Source: Agrostemma githago
Taxonomy: Eukaryota > Streptophyta > Magnoliopsida > Caryophyllales > Caryophyllaceae
Assembly (NCBI GenBank): GCA_958450325.1
Contig: OY288243.1
Span: 32,350,844 to 32,414,843, forward strand
Direction of reading: 5' to 3'
Length of the DNA stretch: 64,000 nt
How positions within the stretch are numbered: position 1 is the stretch's first letter; each line of letters starts with the position of its first letter. Below the pieces are notes generated by a model that was given only the letters and a program-made list of their open reading frames with translations, had not been told where the DNA came from and did not search any database. The translations under genes and the position numbers were made by a program. Below, piece after piece: positions 45,069 to 57,600 of this stretch.

Positions 45069-45248
45069 TTACGTCAAATGATTAAGTAAATCATCTACAT
45101 CAATTTGCCCCGTTTCCTCTTCGTCTCCATCGGAATCTTCATTTGAATCTTCTTCAATGTCACTATCGGCACGATTAGCTAACCATATGTCTTTAGCTAT
45201 AATCGTTCGCACTTTGTTCATAAGTTTCTTCCGTTTGACGTCGTTCAT
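45069..45248 (-). CDS. Small acidic ORF inside the (TTCAG)n element, 59 aa
   Basis: From ATG 45248: MNDVKRKKLMNKVRTIIAKD, then IWLANRADSDIEEDSNEDSD, then an acidic run ending DVDDLLNHLT. The open frame extends upstream (QYAISQRRADTN). A basic start and an Asp/Glu-rich end are seen. I do not recognise it. It might be the remnant of a transposon-encoded accessory protein, or an exon of it. Confidence 0.35.
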   Translation of the reverse strand: MNDVKRKKLMNKVRTIIAKDIWLANRADSDIEEDSNEDSDGDEEETGQIDVDDLLNHLT

Positions 45249-45667
45249 GTTTGTATCTGCTCTTCTCTGACTAATTGCATATTGTATTAATGGTATATTA
45301 TTATAAGTTATAAATATTTATTACTTAAAGTAAAAGTAATATTACTAATATTTTAAAGTAATATGACTTTATAAAGTATTATCATTTACTGAATAAATTA
45401 GTAATATTATTATTAATTTTATTATTATTACTATTATATTAATATTAATTATACTAATAATAATAACATTATTATTATTATTATTAAAATTAATTATTAT
45501 TATTATTATTATTACTAATTATTTTTTTTTATTTTTTTTTTTCAGTTCAGTTCAGTTCAGTTCAGACACATTCAGTTCAGTTCAGTTCAGTTCAGTTCAG
45601 TTCAGACACATTCAGTTCAGTTCAGTTCAGTTCAGTCAATTTAAGTCCTAGAGAACAGGGCCGTAAT

Positions 45668-46504
45668 ATCTCTTTCTCCATATATTACCCAAATAAACAG
45701 TAACATATATTTACGTCAGTACCCGTCTTTGTAGCATTCTCTTTGCGCAACTTCAGTATCCGTTTTCCATTTGAGTTTGTTATGTCAGAAAGTGCATCAC
45801 GACGATTGACAACTTGAGTGGCACCTGTGTCTTTGTATTATGTTCACAAATATAAGCGTAAATGCCATTTTGCCGGAAATAATATTGGTGCTAAAAATGT
45901 AAATTATGTTACTACAATGCCATGTACCTTCTAATTTACGTTTTCCTTTGCTCTTAGAATGCAGTGACAATCCACAACCGTTGTCTTGAGACGAAATATA
46001 TATGCCAGCAGTTGGGTTCTCCTCTGTACTTTGGTAAAAAGATGTTTATTTGTGACTGATTTATTGTTGGTAGAATAGGCAAAGGTTATAGGGAACATAC
46101 ACAATATAAGTGCTAACATATCAACTATTGGTGTAATGAAAGCTAATTGACTTACGCGTTTCACAATGTTGTTTAAGACAATCTCCGTTGCTTGAAGTAA
46201 TCGTTGACTGATCATGATTGTTGGATATGTCCGTAAGTGTCAGGTCACTTGATTTTCGTTTTCCATTTCTCTTAGAAGAAGTATTGGTCTCATTCCTTGC
46301 ACGTTCGTTTAATGAAGTTGAATTGTCGAGAGGTTGTACATTTTCAGAGTGTTGAAAATAAATGAGTTCAAACTTTATTCTAATACACACTAATGGATCA
46401 AAAACAAATGAATCCAAAATTTGACGATTACCTAAATTGTTACGGACATATCGACTTTCACTGCCACTCTTGGCTCGATTTACGTTCGAAGAGCGATCCA
46501 TCAA
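45668..46504 (-). pseudogene. Helitron RepHel: first exons
   Basis: Probable start at 46504 or 46501 (MDRSSNVNRAKSGSESRYVR). A donor GTAATC is at 46431. Later patches include NSTSLNERARNETNTSSKRN, TEENPTAGIYISSQDNGCGL and ATQVVNRRDALSDITNSNGK, each with plausible GT/AG limits. This region is hydrophilic, Ser/Asn-rich and poorly conserved in the family, so it is placed by position (upstream of the known RepHel exons, same strand) and by the DALSDITN-type motif. One junction near 46370 lacks a good acceptor. Confidence 0.6.
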
Positions 46505-47817
46505 CAGTACGTACTCCTTAAACCTTAAGAAGACTAAATTATACTTGAAGCGATTGAAGCGATGTTAGTATGTTCATTGATGAACTTATAAAATATAACG
46601 ACACATTATATAAGATCACCTAAGGTGAACACACTTCGAGAAATATGGATGTAATAAAAATGGAGAGCAAAGTAAAGAAACTTACCGTCTTTAAAGAATA
46701 CAGACGATCATCTATCCATAGAGAATGTACGTATTAAGCCTTATTTTATATGCAAATGCAATATAGGAATGAACGTGTACCTTTATGCAAACCCAATTTT
46801 ATTAAGCCTTATTTTATATGCAAATATAACCACACATTAAATAAGAATTACTGAAACTTTATATATTTTTGGTTATTACGTATCACAATTTGATTTTATG
46901 AACGATCTTTATGCAAAGACGAATTTTATTCATCATTTCTGTAAACGTACCTTTGATAAATATTGTATATCATCGAATTATATACAAAATCACGCATAAT
47001 CCTAGAATATTCTTTATGGTACGAATATCATAAGGGTATCATATTTTTTTAAAGATGGTAAGTAAATATACGTTTTAATGCTCATAGAGTGATTATATAT
47101 ACGGTAATTAAATAAACTTTTTACAATAATTTATATTTGCATTCGATTCGAAATTAACAATACTGCTGTTGATATCAAGCATTCAATGGTCATATGTAGA
47201 GCATGTCTAACGGAAACGTCTTTACTGCGTGCATCTTTTTTAAATTAAATTATTAATCAGAAGTAGCTAACACTTGATATAAAATTAAATGGAGTATAAA
47301 TTATCCCTTACTTCCGTTATTACATAATCTGCTCGTCTGATAAGCATGAACCGAGGGCGATACTCGTTTGAGCAATTAAAACATGACATCAAATCGATCG
47401 CATACTAAATCTAATCCTTATTATATGAAGGAGGTTATCATAATGATAAAGTGTAATAATCTGTACACGACAAATGGATATTTTTTGTCATTAGTAAGCT
47501 CTTCCCGTCACGTGAAATCAAAAAGTATGAACGACATACGATATTTGTCTAGGCAATTAAAACTTTGGATACAAATTGATAAAATACGATGTCAAATACG
47601 TAAAAGATATTATATTGTCATAATAATGAAGTATAGGAATCAATCTATATGACTCATTCATCTATTGCTCCTTAATATTTCCGCCATGTCATGACGAATA
47701 GAAATCCACGATCTGCGTACATATTATTCTGGGAAATTAAAACTTAACGTCAAATTATTCTGGGGAACTAAGGAATTGAATATATAAAACTCGATGAATA
47801 TGGTTGCGTCACTTCAA
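46505..47817. other. AT-rich spacer between RPA-like and RepHel genes
   Basis: No supported gene. It should contain the RPA-like terminator and the RepHel promoter on the minus strand, but no specific motif stands out. Confidence 0.6.
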
Positions 47818-48620
47818 CTATTCATTAGTCTTGTCTCTTTTGTTGTTATCAGCTGACTTTGTGGACGACCCAACATCTGCTGCAGGAATATCCACCAGAT
47901 TGAAATCCACAGCGGAAAGAGTCCTCTTTAATGGTGTCAACTTAGAGGTGGAATGTGGGGAGAAAACTTCAGTAACCTGCAATTAAACCAATGCCAAAAA
48001 AATAAGACAACTTGGAGTGCCAGGTATTCTGCACAAATGTAAGTGGTGTTCGCTAATCACAAACCTGATTGACAGGACCGAGTATGTTTGAGAGGCCACC
48101 TTCCTCGTCGACCCCATTAGCGGAATCCTTTATATTTGCAATCTGCCTCTGTCAGAAGTTGAGGACGTCTTTAGACAAAATTATAGGATGAAAATTTAAT
48201 TCACGTATGTTACCCTGTACAGGTTAAGCACTAGTACAAAAAGCACTTGTGGCTTCGGCTAAAAAGGACATATGGCTTCGGTTATATGGGCGTTGCAACT
48301 CAAGGCGTAGCATTAAGTCAATGAGTTATGGCTTCGGTTATGACCCGAAGCAAAAAAGATTAATGGCAACGGTTATTTGTAGGAAACCGAAGCCAAAAAT
48401 TAAAGGCTGCGGTTGCTACGTTCAACCGAAGCCAAAAGTTGTTTATGGCATCGGTTGAAAATGGAACCGTTGCTAAAAGTTGGGCAAATGCTTCGATTTG
48501 AAAAGGAACCGAAGCCAAAGGTGAGGAAGAGGCTTCGGTTGGATAAGTTGAACCGAAGTCATAGGTCAACTAAAGGCTTCGGTTGTTAGTTTAGAACCGA
48601 AACAATTTCCATATTAAAAA

Positions 48621-48663
<43 letters not shown>

Positions 48664-51600
48664 CACACACAAAATAAATTAGCAGTATAATTCTAGGATG
48701 TGCTTCATCACCGATATTATTTACAAAAACATTGATCCATAATAGTAATTACAAGCACTAATATACTAAAAAATTCAACACTTCAAAATAATATTCCTGT
48801 ATGCGCCGGCTATGGGTGCGGCAGAAAAAGGAAGTATAACATCGTCATTTGATGACACAATCAAACAATAGTAGCATCGAACAAAATAAGGTCAACCTTT
48901 TCAAGCAACGAACAAAAATGTGCACCCTTAGCGACTAACACTACCAGCAACCAATGGCCTACAGATGACAACAAGTAGTATGTCTGTGTTAGAGAAATAC
49001 AAAGCAATCACTTTAAATTTACACGCAATACACCTAAAAGGATCAATGAAACTTTATATCTCAGTCTATTAATTCTAGTAGTGAGAAAGGTAAATTCTAG
49101 TATACTGGGTTTGAAAGCACAATTTCAACTAATCACAACTTTTATAACTTCTTACAGAACCACACTAGTAAAAATATAAAAATAATGACAACCACAATAA
49201 AAAAATATATAAAAAGATTAAGACACCCATGTTGTTTTAGTCAGTCATACACTAATGTGGTTAGTTTGGTCTTAACCTATTTTAAAAGGGAAAAGTCATG
49301 GGATGTAACTTAGAGTATACACAAACTTAACCAAGAGCAATTGCGACATTCTGAACCGGAATTTTGGGAGGTTGACTGCATTATAAAAATGTTACATACG
49401 AGTAAATATCATGTTATTAACCCCCAAATACAACAGTTTCCCTTTAACTTGAGTGCAAAACAAAAATGGTGGGGGGAAATTCAAAGTAAACAAACAAATC
49501 CACACTTCCCATCATTAATTTTACCCTACATGACAATGAATTCAATTCACATAAACATGACAAACTATATCAAACTAAACCGCAAGCCACTGTTATTACT
49601 TACGGTCAGAGAACCATGCTGTTGAGGAGATGATAATGAAGGCAAGTGTTGCAAGTACGTACATGAAAGTACTTCATTTGATCCTGCAAGAATCGTACGT
49701 AGATTTTTCAAAGAACTATGATAGGGATTTTTTAACAACAATAATCCTTTCAAAGTGCTTCCCTACCCAATTTGAAGCATGAATTCTAAAGTGCAAAAGA
49801 TATTGGGTGAAATGAACAGTAGAACACAAGAAAAAAAGAGTGATTCCCTTATAGAAGCATCCGGAGGTTCAAAGACTTCAAACCCAGGTGTTACAATCCA
49901 AAAGCTCACTTAGAACCGATAACAAGCAATTGACGGATCATCTAAAATACTTTACTGCACTGAGCTAACAACTAAACAAGAAAATGGAATTAACGGACCT
50001 GATCAATTGCAGAAGGAATTAAACTGCGGAGTTTATCTTGGCCCACAAACAGGTGAGGGAAAGTACTCGGAAATGCAGGAGCTACCTGCAAATAAACAGG
50101 AAAAAAAATCAGCTGGGATACATCAAACAAAATAAGTACGAGATACATACAGTATAAACAAACTTCAAAACTCGGATAACTCGAGTGGAAGATGTCCTAT
50201 AAGGTTATTATTGTCAAGTAGGCTGGAAACATTACTCGGTTAGTCAAGAATGGAAAAGGCAATGGTTTCACTTTTTTTAGAAAATACTAAAATTGAAGCA
50301 CGATATCAAAAATCTGCATGGAATGAGTAACTTAGAAGTGAAGCAGGCTAAGCATTCTCGCTAACTCACGAGGAATTTGACCACTTATAAAAATATTGTT
50401 CATATGACTGCTCAAAGGATAAGAATGTCAATATTATTGTTGATCTCTACTATATAATACGCAAGATCAAAAGTGCACTTAGAAGTGCTTTATTAACTTA
50501 GTAATATACCTTATAAGGTAGTATATGATTGGAGAAACATAATTTCCATTATAACGTACAAGGTAGCGCACATATTTTATAAATGTTTGACTTCTACATA
50601 AGTTGATTCAACTTTGGATATTGAAAAATTTGTTAAAATATGCTAGGACATTGTTGAAACCAGACATGCCAAACTCGTACAAGAATGAAACCAAGTAAAT
50701 GCCCCTGAGTGACGGTCTAAGGAACGGAAAGGAGAATAAATTATAGGTTAGAAATTAAAAGAGGTGGCATGTATGAGGTTACATCAAAAGTAAAAGGTTA
50801 ACGAGTATTGGTAGTGTTGATCTACCAATATAAAAAAGGTTCAGAAGTATCTGACTCTTGCACATAATCTATATTCACCAAATCGTAGCTAAGCAAGTTG
50901 TGGATATGACATAGGTCCACCCCGACGCGGCCACGCGCGGGTTTGGGTAGGCGAATGAATCTCCATATGAAACGGATCGAATTGAAATTTAGGTCGAAGT
51001 GGAGTCGCCACCGAATTTTGTGGTTATTCGGAACCATTCGAGCCCACTCTATGTCGTAGTGGTCCGTATACAAAATACGGCCAATTTCCGATGTCAGAGT
51101 TTATTGGGCTCGTCCCTTTGCATTTGATACCAATACCGACATTATCGGATATTGTGTATTGAATGACTCTCGTGCGCCAACGGTTTCGGGCATCCGGAAA
51201 CCGAGGTTCTGAGTAAGGGGTGAGGGTACGTGTTGGGAAGCCCACAAAGGACACCCAACCCCGCCCGCACATTAGCGGCCTCTACTAAGAATTCAAATGA
51301 CTTTCCAATACGCGCATTAGTTGAACGGGAAAATGATATGCAAAGATTATTTTCCCTAGACATGTGAATGGAATTGAAAAGGGTTTCTAAGTCAATTTAA
51401 TGCAATTAATTCTAACGTCGAAGTTGAATTTTAGCATGTGAGTTCATTTTAGTAAAATAAAATAAACGACAAAAATCGACAAAGAAAACAATCAAACCGT
51501 TAGTAACGATGTAACGAGTAATAAATTGTATGAAGATATAGATGTGATGAATGCATGATTTTGGAAAGCTTTATATGTCACGTGATGGATTAACACGTGT

Positions 51601-54600
51601 TGACCGAGGTCAAGGAAAAAATATATCGAAAACTTGAAATATGCCGGAAAAGTCGATGTTAAAAAAAAAAAACAAAGATATGCGTCGTGGTTTTCAGAGA
51701 ACCATGCGACTCGCCCAAGAGGGGCGCGACTCGCCCGAGACGCGCGACTCGTCCGAGAAGGGCGCGACTCGCGCCACAGGCTGCCCCGGACTCGGTTTTT
51801 TGAAAACTGTTAATTTTGACAAATCGCGTACAAATATGGACTGATTTATACCCGATTTAATATTTTCGACATTCGTTATATTCAATATTCGATTATGAAA
51901 TCGATATTGAATACTTGGAATGATTTATACTCGATTCTAATTGTGGTGCTCGTCATATCTCATATTCGATTATGGAATCGATATGGAATACTAGAGTGAA
52001 AAAGATAAAGAAAATTGATTTGAATCGTTTAAAATAACCAAGACGATATAAATATTCCTCCGCGTTTGTAGTGTCATGATTCGAACGAATTAAATAACAT
52101 CTACGTTAGCATCAACGAAAAATTGAATTGGCTAAATTGTTTGATTAGATTATTAGACTCGACATCCAATTATGGAATTGGCATCGGATCTAACGTATCA
52201 ACACTTTGCTTGAATGAAGACTTGATTCCCTCGGCTTTTCCGACATCGAAATAAATCCCTAAGGATTAGGATGTCAGATCCGCGTCAATGGGTTTCGACC
52301 CTTATTAAATATAATGCTTATTTTTGAAAATTAATGTAAATATATGACTCGAACAATGATGAAAACGAAATAAAAAACAATATTGTTTAAGTTAACTTAT
52401 CTCAATAATCAAATAATCGGGGTATTGGAACAAGCGACCGTCAACGCTGTGTGCAGTACACTTGTATATTCGTGTTTCCTTATTCCGATACCCCTCTTAT
52501 TCGACACAAATCGATAAGTATTTTAGTGTTTTGTATTAGTTATTATCGATATTATAATGCAAGGAACGAAATAAAACAAAAAAAACGCGAAAAAGATGAA
52601 GATGACGAGAGGAAGGAGAGAAAGGGGTTTTGACACCCTCAACCTACATGTTCTTGTCTCGGAACGGACTCGTAACCGTGGCTTTACACAAGAGTCTTCG
52701 AGGTTTTATGGAGGTTAAGTTATGGTGGCTCGAGATTGATTCCTAAAACTAGGTTTAGGGTTTTTGCTCGTGTAGGATTGCTAGGGTTTGATTAGGGTTG
52801 CATGTGTAAGATTAGGGTTCTTGAGGTTGTGAAAAAGTTGTGATTAGGGTTGTAAAGTTGTGAAATTGAGTGTGCATGGGGTTGCTTATATAGGCATTGC
52901 CCATGTATTTTGATGTCTAGGGTTTTGTGCCCAGACGGACTTGACCTGATGGCCCGTCTGAAGGTGGACTGTTGGTTTTGCATCTTGAGTTGGACTTTTT
53001 TGTATTTGAGTGGCTGCTTTGATGTGTCTCGGAAACGACTTTGACCAGGGTTGACCCAATCGCTAAAAGTCGGTTTTAATTCCGGTGTCGGTTTTGACCC
53101 AAATTAGTCTTATTTGATTGGAAACGGCCCACTGGACCTGGATTCAAGGTTGATTTTGTGATATTTGTACTCTGTAAGTGTGTTAGCCAGCAATTAATGG
53201 ATTTGAGCCCATATCGGAGCGCGTAGAAACACGTTAGTGTCCGATCATCATCGGGTGTTTTTTGGAAACTGCCATAGACACCTGGCAGTCAAAATGCGGG
53301 TGTCTACAGAGCCTCCACTCTGACTGAGGCTTGGACAAGGCGAAAGTCAGAGTAGCTACCAAGTCAATTAAGACCTGGTAGACTTCTGATCGGGTCGTTT
53401 ATAGTCCATTAGACTTGCGTAAAGGGCTCGCCAGTCACAAGACAGAAATCATACCTGCGCTCGATGACAGTACCTCCGTGGCGAATTTGGACTTGTCGCG
53501 TAAGTCTTGGGTGCGCCTGTGTGTAGGCCCATCCCGTTCTATTCCGGGAAAATGTTGATGGGGAGATTTAATGGCTTGCATGTCCTTGCTTGAATCGTAC
53601 CTGTATGAGTTGCATAAAATGCATGCAACACGTAGGTACTAAAATGACTCGTGCTGGGGAAAATGATTTTTGAATTTTTTGAAATTTTTTAAATTGAAAT
53701 CCTGAAAGCACTCACGGGCTAGGTTTTTAAAATGGAAAAGGGGTAGAAAAGAAATTTGCAGTTTAAATAGACCGAAATCTGACCTTGTCAAAAAGGATCT
53801 TTTTTTTTAAATGGCTAAATTTTGCAAATTTCAAAGTGGAATTTGAAGAGAGAGGCCTACCGACAGACTCGACTCTGGACGTGACCGGACGAGTTGACAG
53901 ACACGACTGGACTCTCGAGGGGTTGGACCGTGACTCAGTAGGGGTGTGGGCTGCCTAACAAGACTCTTAAGTTGCGCTATCCCGTAGCCTAGGCGAGTGG
54001 CAACACGATCGTACATCGAAATGGGATAGATATGCTATAGGAGACTGGCAGTAGTCTGTAATGAGACTGTTTTAGTCTGGTGCCCCTCTGGATTTCTGAT
54101 TTTATGGTACAGTCCAAAATGGGTATTTCTTCGAGTCCTGACAGATTCTCGTCTTTTACTAAGCCGAGTATTAGGACACACTATAGAAAGGAGGCTAGAT
54201 TTTGAAAGTATTTGGATTATGTGAGTGGATGGGGAACTTCTGGCTAGGAGAAGCCCCCAAGACAACAAAGCTAGCTGTTGAGAACATGACGGTGTCGTGA
54301 CCGGAATGTGTATCAATGTGAGTGGTTGTGCCTCTGTTGAAAGGCTGCCTACGTATTCATGTGTAGTGAAATCAAACCATGCCGTAGTTCAGTGTTGGAA
54401 GATGTATTATGGTGCCTATTCTAATAGGACTTTGTGTGTAACTAGCCATAATGACGGTGTAGGCTAGGTGCATTCCCAGTGATGTCTTGATCAAAGGGCT
54501 TGAATGGTTAGGATATTAATCCTGTGACTGTGAGCGCTCTCTGGGGTAGCCCCCAGAGGTGGTGTGAACTATTTGGGCATGTTCTATGCCGACTGCAAGT

Positions 54601-57600
54601 TGAGTTCCCGTGTTCGGGGTTGGTAACTGGTTTGGATGAGAAGAGTTGGGATGAGATTTTAACGAGTTTTGTTCTCGGGATTTTTAACGAGTTCTGCTCT
54701 CGGGGAATTTTAAAGAGTTTTGTTCTCGGGATTTTTAACGAGTTCTGCTCTCGGGGAATTTTAACGAGTTTTGTTCTCGGGATTTTTAACGAGTTCTGCT
54801 CTCGGGGAATTTTAACGAGTTTTGTTCTCGGTATTTGATGTTTTTGGAAATGTGGTGCTAGGAAGTAAGTGGCTTTGATGATTCGAAATCTAGAGCTCGA
54901 TTTTTTGGAGCTGAGGCTTCGAGGGTAAGGTATTGTAATGTGGTAGGAACGGGGGAAGTTGAGTAAAAATGGCTCAAATTTCGATTGGGCTGGTTTGATA
55001 ATGCGGGATCTGGTTTCCATGTCTGGCCCTAATGGTTAGGGGTATCCTATGGAGCTTGAATCCTCAAAATTCCGGGCTGTCTCTGGCCTAGGTCTCGAGG
55101 AGGTCTTGAGGGTTGTAATGTGGGAAGGCTGAGTGTGGTGTTAGCTGACCAGCTTGATTGTTACTCCCCTATCGGATGGTATTGATAATTTTGAATTTGA
55201 CCGTACCACGGTCAAAGGATTTTCACTTGAGTTGACCGTTGACCACGGTCGTGGGTATTTGATTTTTTTGATTGACCTCTTAGCCGCGGTCATGGGTTTT
55301 GATAATTTTGACCGTACCCTGGTCGTGGGGCTTTCACTTGAATTGACCGTTGACCATGGTCATGGGTATTCTGAATTTTTTGATGATTGACCTCTTAGCC
55401 CCGGTCATGGGTTTTTGATAATTTTGACCGTACCCTGGTCGTGGGGCTTTCACTTGAATTGACCGTTGACCGTGGTCATGGGTATTCTGAATTTTTTTGA
55501 TGATGGCCTGCTTTTTTTTTTGTGTCCAGTTTTTTTTTTTTTTTTTCGAGCCTTTTTTGTTTTTTTGTCGGTCAGACTAACACCTAAGGTAGGGATTGGT
55601 CAGTCTTATCGGATGGGTGTTTTATTGTGGGAAATGGGCTTGCCTCCCGTCTTGAACCCAAACTAGGAGATTACCTAGATTTGTCATAGGATTTGATACC
55701 GCTCCTGCTACGGGTAGTCGTGTGGCTTTTCTATACCAGACATGGAATAGGTAAAAAGAAAACACGGGCTCGGTTTCCTGCAGTCATTACAGATGTGCCT
55801 ATAATAGTCACGTGCGTGTGCTCACAGTGTATGATGGTGTTCATCACGTTCTCGGAAATACATAAGGAAAGTATATATGAGAAACAGGAAAGCTGATTTT
55901 ATTGAACTTTGGAAAAGAGGACAGAATACAATTGACTCTGACTTTGACTTTGACCTGACTTTGGAATAGAACATCCTAGACTCAGACTCAGACTCGGACT
56001 TAAATCAAATCCGGACTCTTGGATGCATGAGAGGTAGACTGGATGCTTCGGTCATCGGGCCCTGTGTAGTCCACGAGGGGCTTTGCAAGTGACAATGTTT
56101 CCAAAACGGGAGTCTTCCCGGCATCGAGGAAGTCTTGAATGAGATGTTTCAGCTTCGAGCATTGTTATGTATCGTGTCCCCTCCCTCTGTGGAATTTGCA
56201 GTAATGCTCGGCGTTCCATGCTTTGGAACGTTTCTCCACAGGTGGGTCGGCTGTAGGGGCCTATAGGTAGCACTAGGCCCTTCAGAACCAACCTCTGGAA
56301 AGCGATGGTGTAGGACATATCCAAGTGGGTAAATGTCCTTTCCTTTGACTAATTCTTGATTTTTGGAGAGGTGACTTGAGGGTTACTTCTCTCGGCCTTG
56401 CCATCTTGAGGGTATCGGACAGTTTCGCAAGAGTGTTCACCCTTCAAATGACTCGGTTGGGTGATTGGCTGCCTTACCCGCTCTGGTTGTGTTAGACGGG
56501 ATCGGGTTCTTACAAGGTCTTCTTCGATGATGGTTACCCTGGAACTTAGGTTATCTAGGGCAGTATTGATTTTTGAGAAGATGTTGTTAATGGAGCAAGA
56601 TAGCATAAGCATACTCCCCTGGATATCCCCTTTCTTGACGGCATGGGATTTGTCGTGGTTTGGTAGTGTCTCGTTCATAGGGTCCCTGATCGGAAGAAAG
56701 ACAGGCGTTAGAACTTGCCTAAGCTCGGTTTTGTGTACATGATGAGTCAAACTAGACATGGCCCGGGGTGACGGAAATGACTAGGACTCTCGGACCGGGA
56801 TACTTGAATGTTGACCTAGACGAGGTAACGACTGCAAATTAGACTCGAGCTGCAGAAGCGTGAGTCTGAAAATGGGGCGACCATGTTTGACTTGGGTTAG
56901 ACCCTCCTAAGACGAATGTGTAGGGCGCGATTCTCGGAGTGACTGTGATTAATCACTCCGTCGGAGAATAGCCCCCAAGTGGGATCGTTAATTTTGTTAA
57001 GACTCGAGTGTAGGACGAGTGACCCTTTAGACGTAAGGACCACGAACCTTTTGTTATAGGGCTATGCCTTGTAAAAGGTTGACTCGGAAAAGACACCTAG
57101 ACGGGTGACTCGTGAAAGGTGGGCCTTCCTTAGGATTCGGCTATGTGGGCCGAGTCCTGTTCGAAGGAAGGTCCACGTGAGACATCCACAGACTTTTAGA
57201 CTCGAGTGTGTAGACGGACCTTCCTTTGTAGGAGTATGTCCTACGTAGGTGGGCCTTGCCTTAGTCTAATAAGGCGGACTGGGATAGGGAAGAAACTCGT
57301 GATGTAAGATCGACGGAATTTCGACGCTAAAGACTTCGACGACTTATGACATGACCCGACACTGCTAAATACGGGAAGTCCTACGAAGAGAAAGGTTTTG
57401 AAAATTGATTGATTTGAAAATTCCGAGATAACTCGGTGGAGAGGCCCGATTTTTCGAAAAAAATCGGAAAGTGCATCGGGCCTCGGTTTTGAAAGTTCGA
57501 AAGTATTTTTGAGTTTTGAATTGGGCAACGTACCGTCTAGAAAATAGGCTATTTTGAGTAAAATCATAAGTCCTAAATTCGGTATGTGTCCCGGGTTTTG

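Larger units (their letters stand above)
44721..45662 (-). mobile_element. (TTCAG)n transposon with TIR GGCCCTGTTCT, PIF/Harbinger-like guess
   Basis: Right end reads TCCTAGAGAACAGGGCC. Inside are TTCAG runs punctuated by ACACATTCAG. The left side has the same runs (from 44721) without the GGCCCTG tip, so it is truncated. Long TTA/ATT arrays lie inside both arms (44846-44938; 45420-45530). It separates two exon groups of RepHel. Its tip matches the element at 28877. No clear TSD at the left. Confidence 0.65.

Noticed and set aside
51142..51363. ORFs of 60-80 codons repeated at 51 kb and 58 kb
   Set aside because: They occur in both LTRs of the Ogre-like element and match no protein family I know.
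54508..55020. 170-codon ORF with repeated KIPREQNS
   Set aside because: It translates the 51-bp tandem array.
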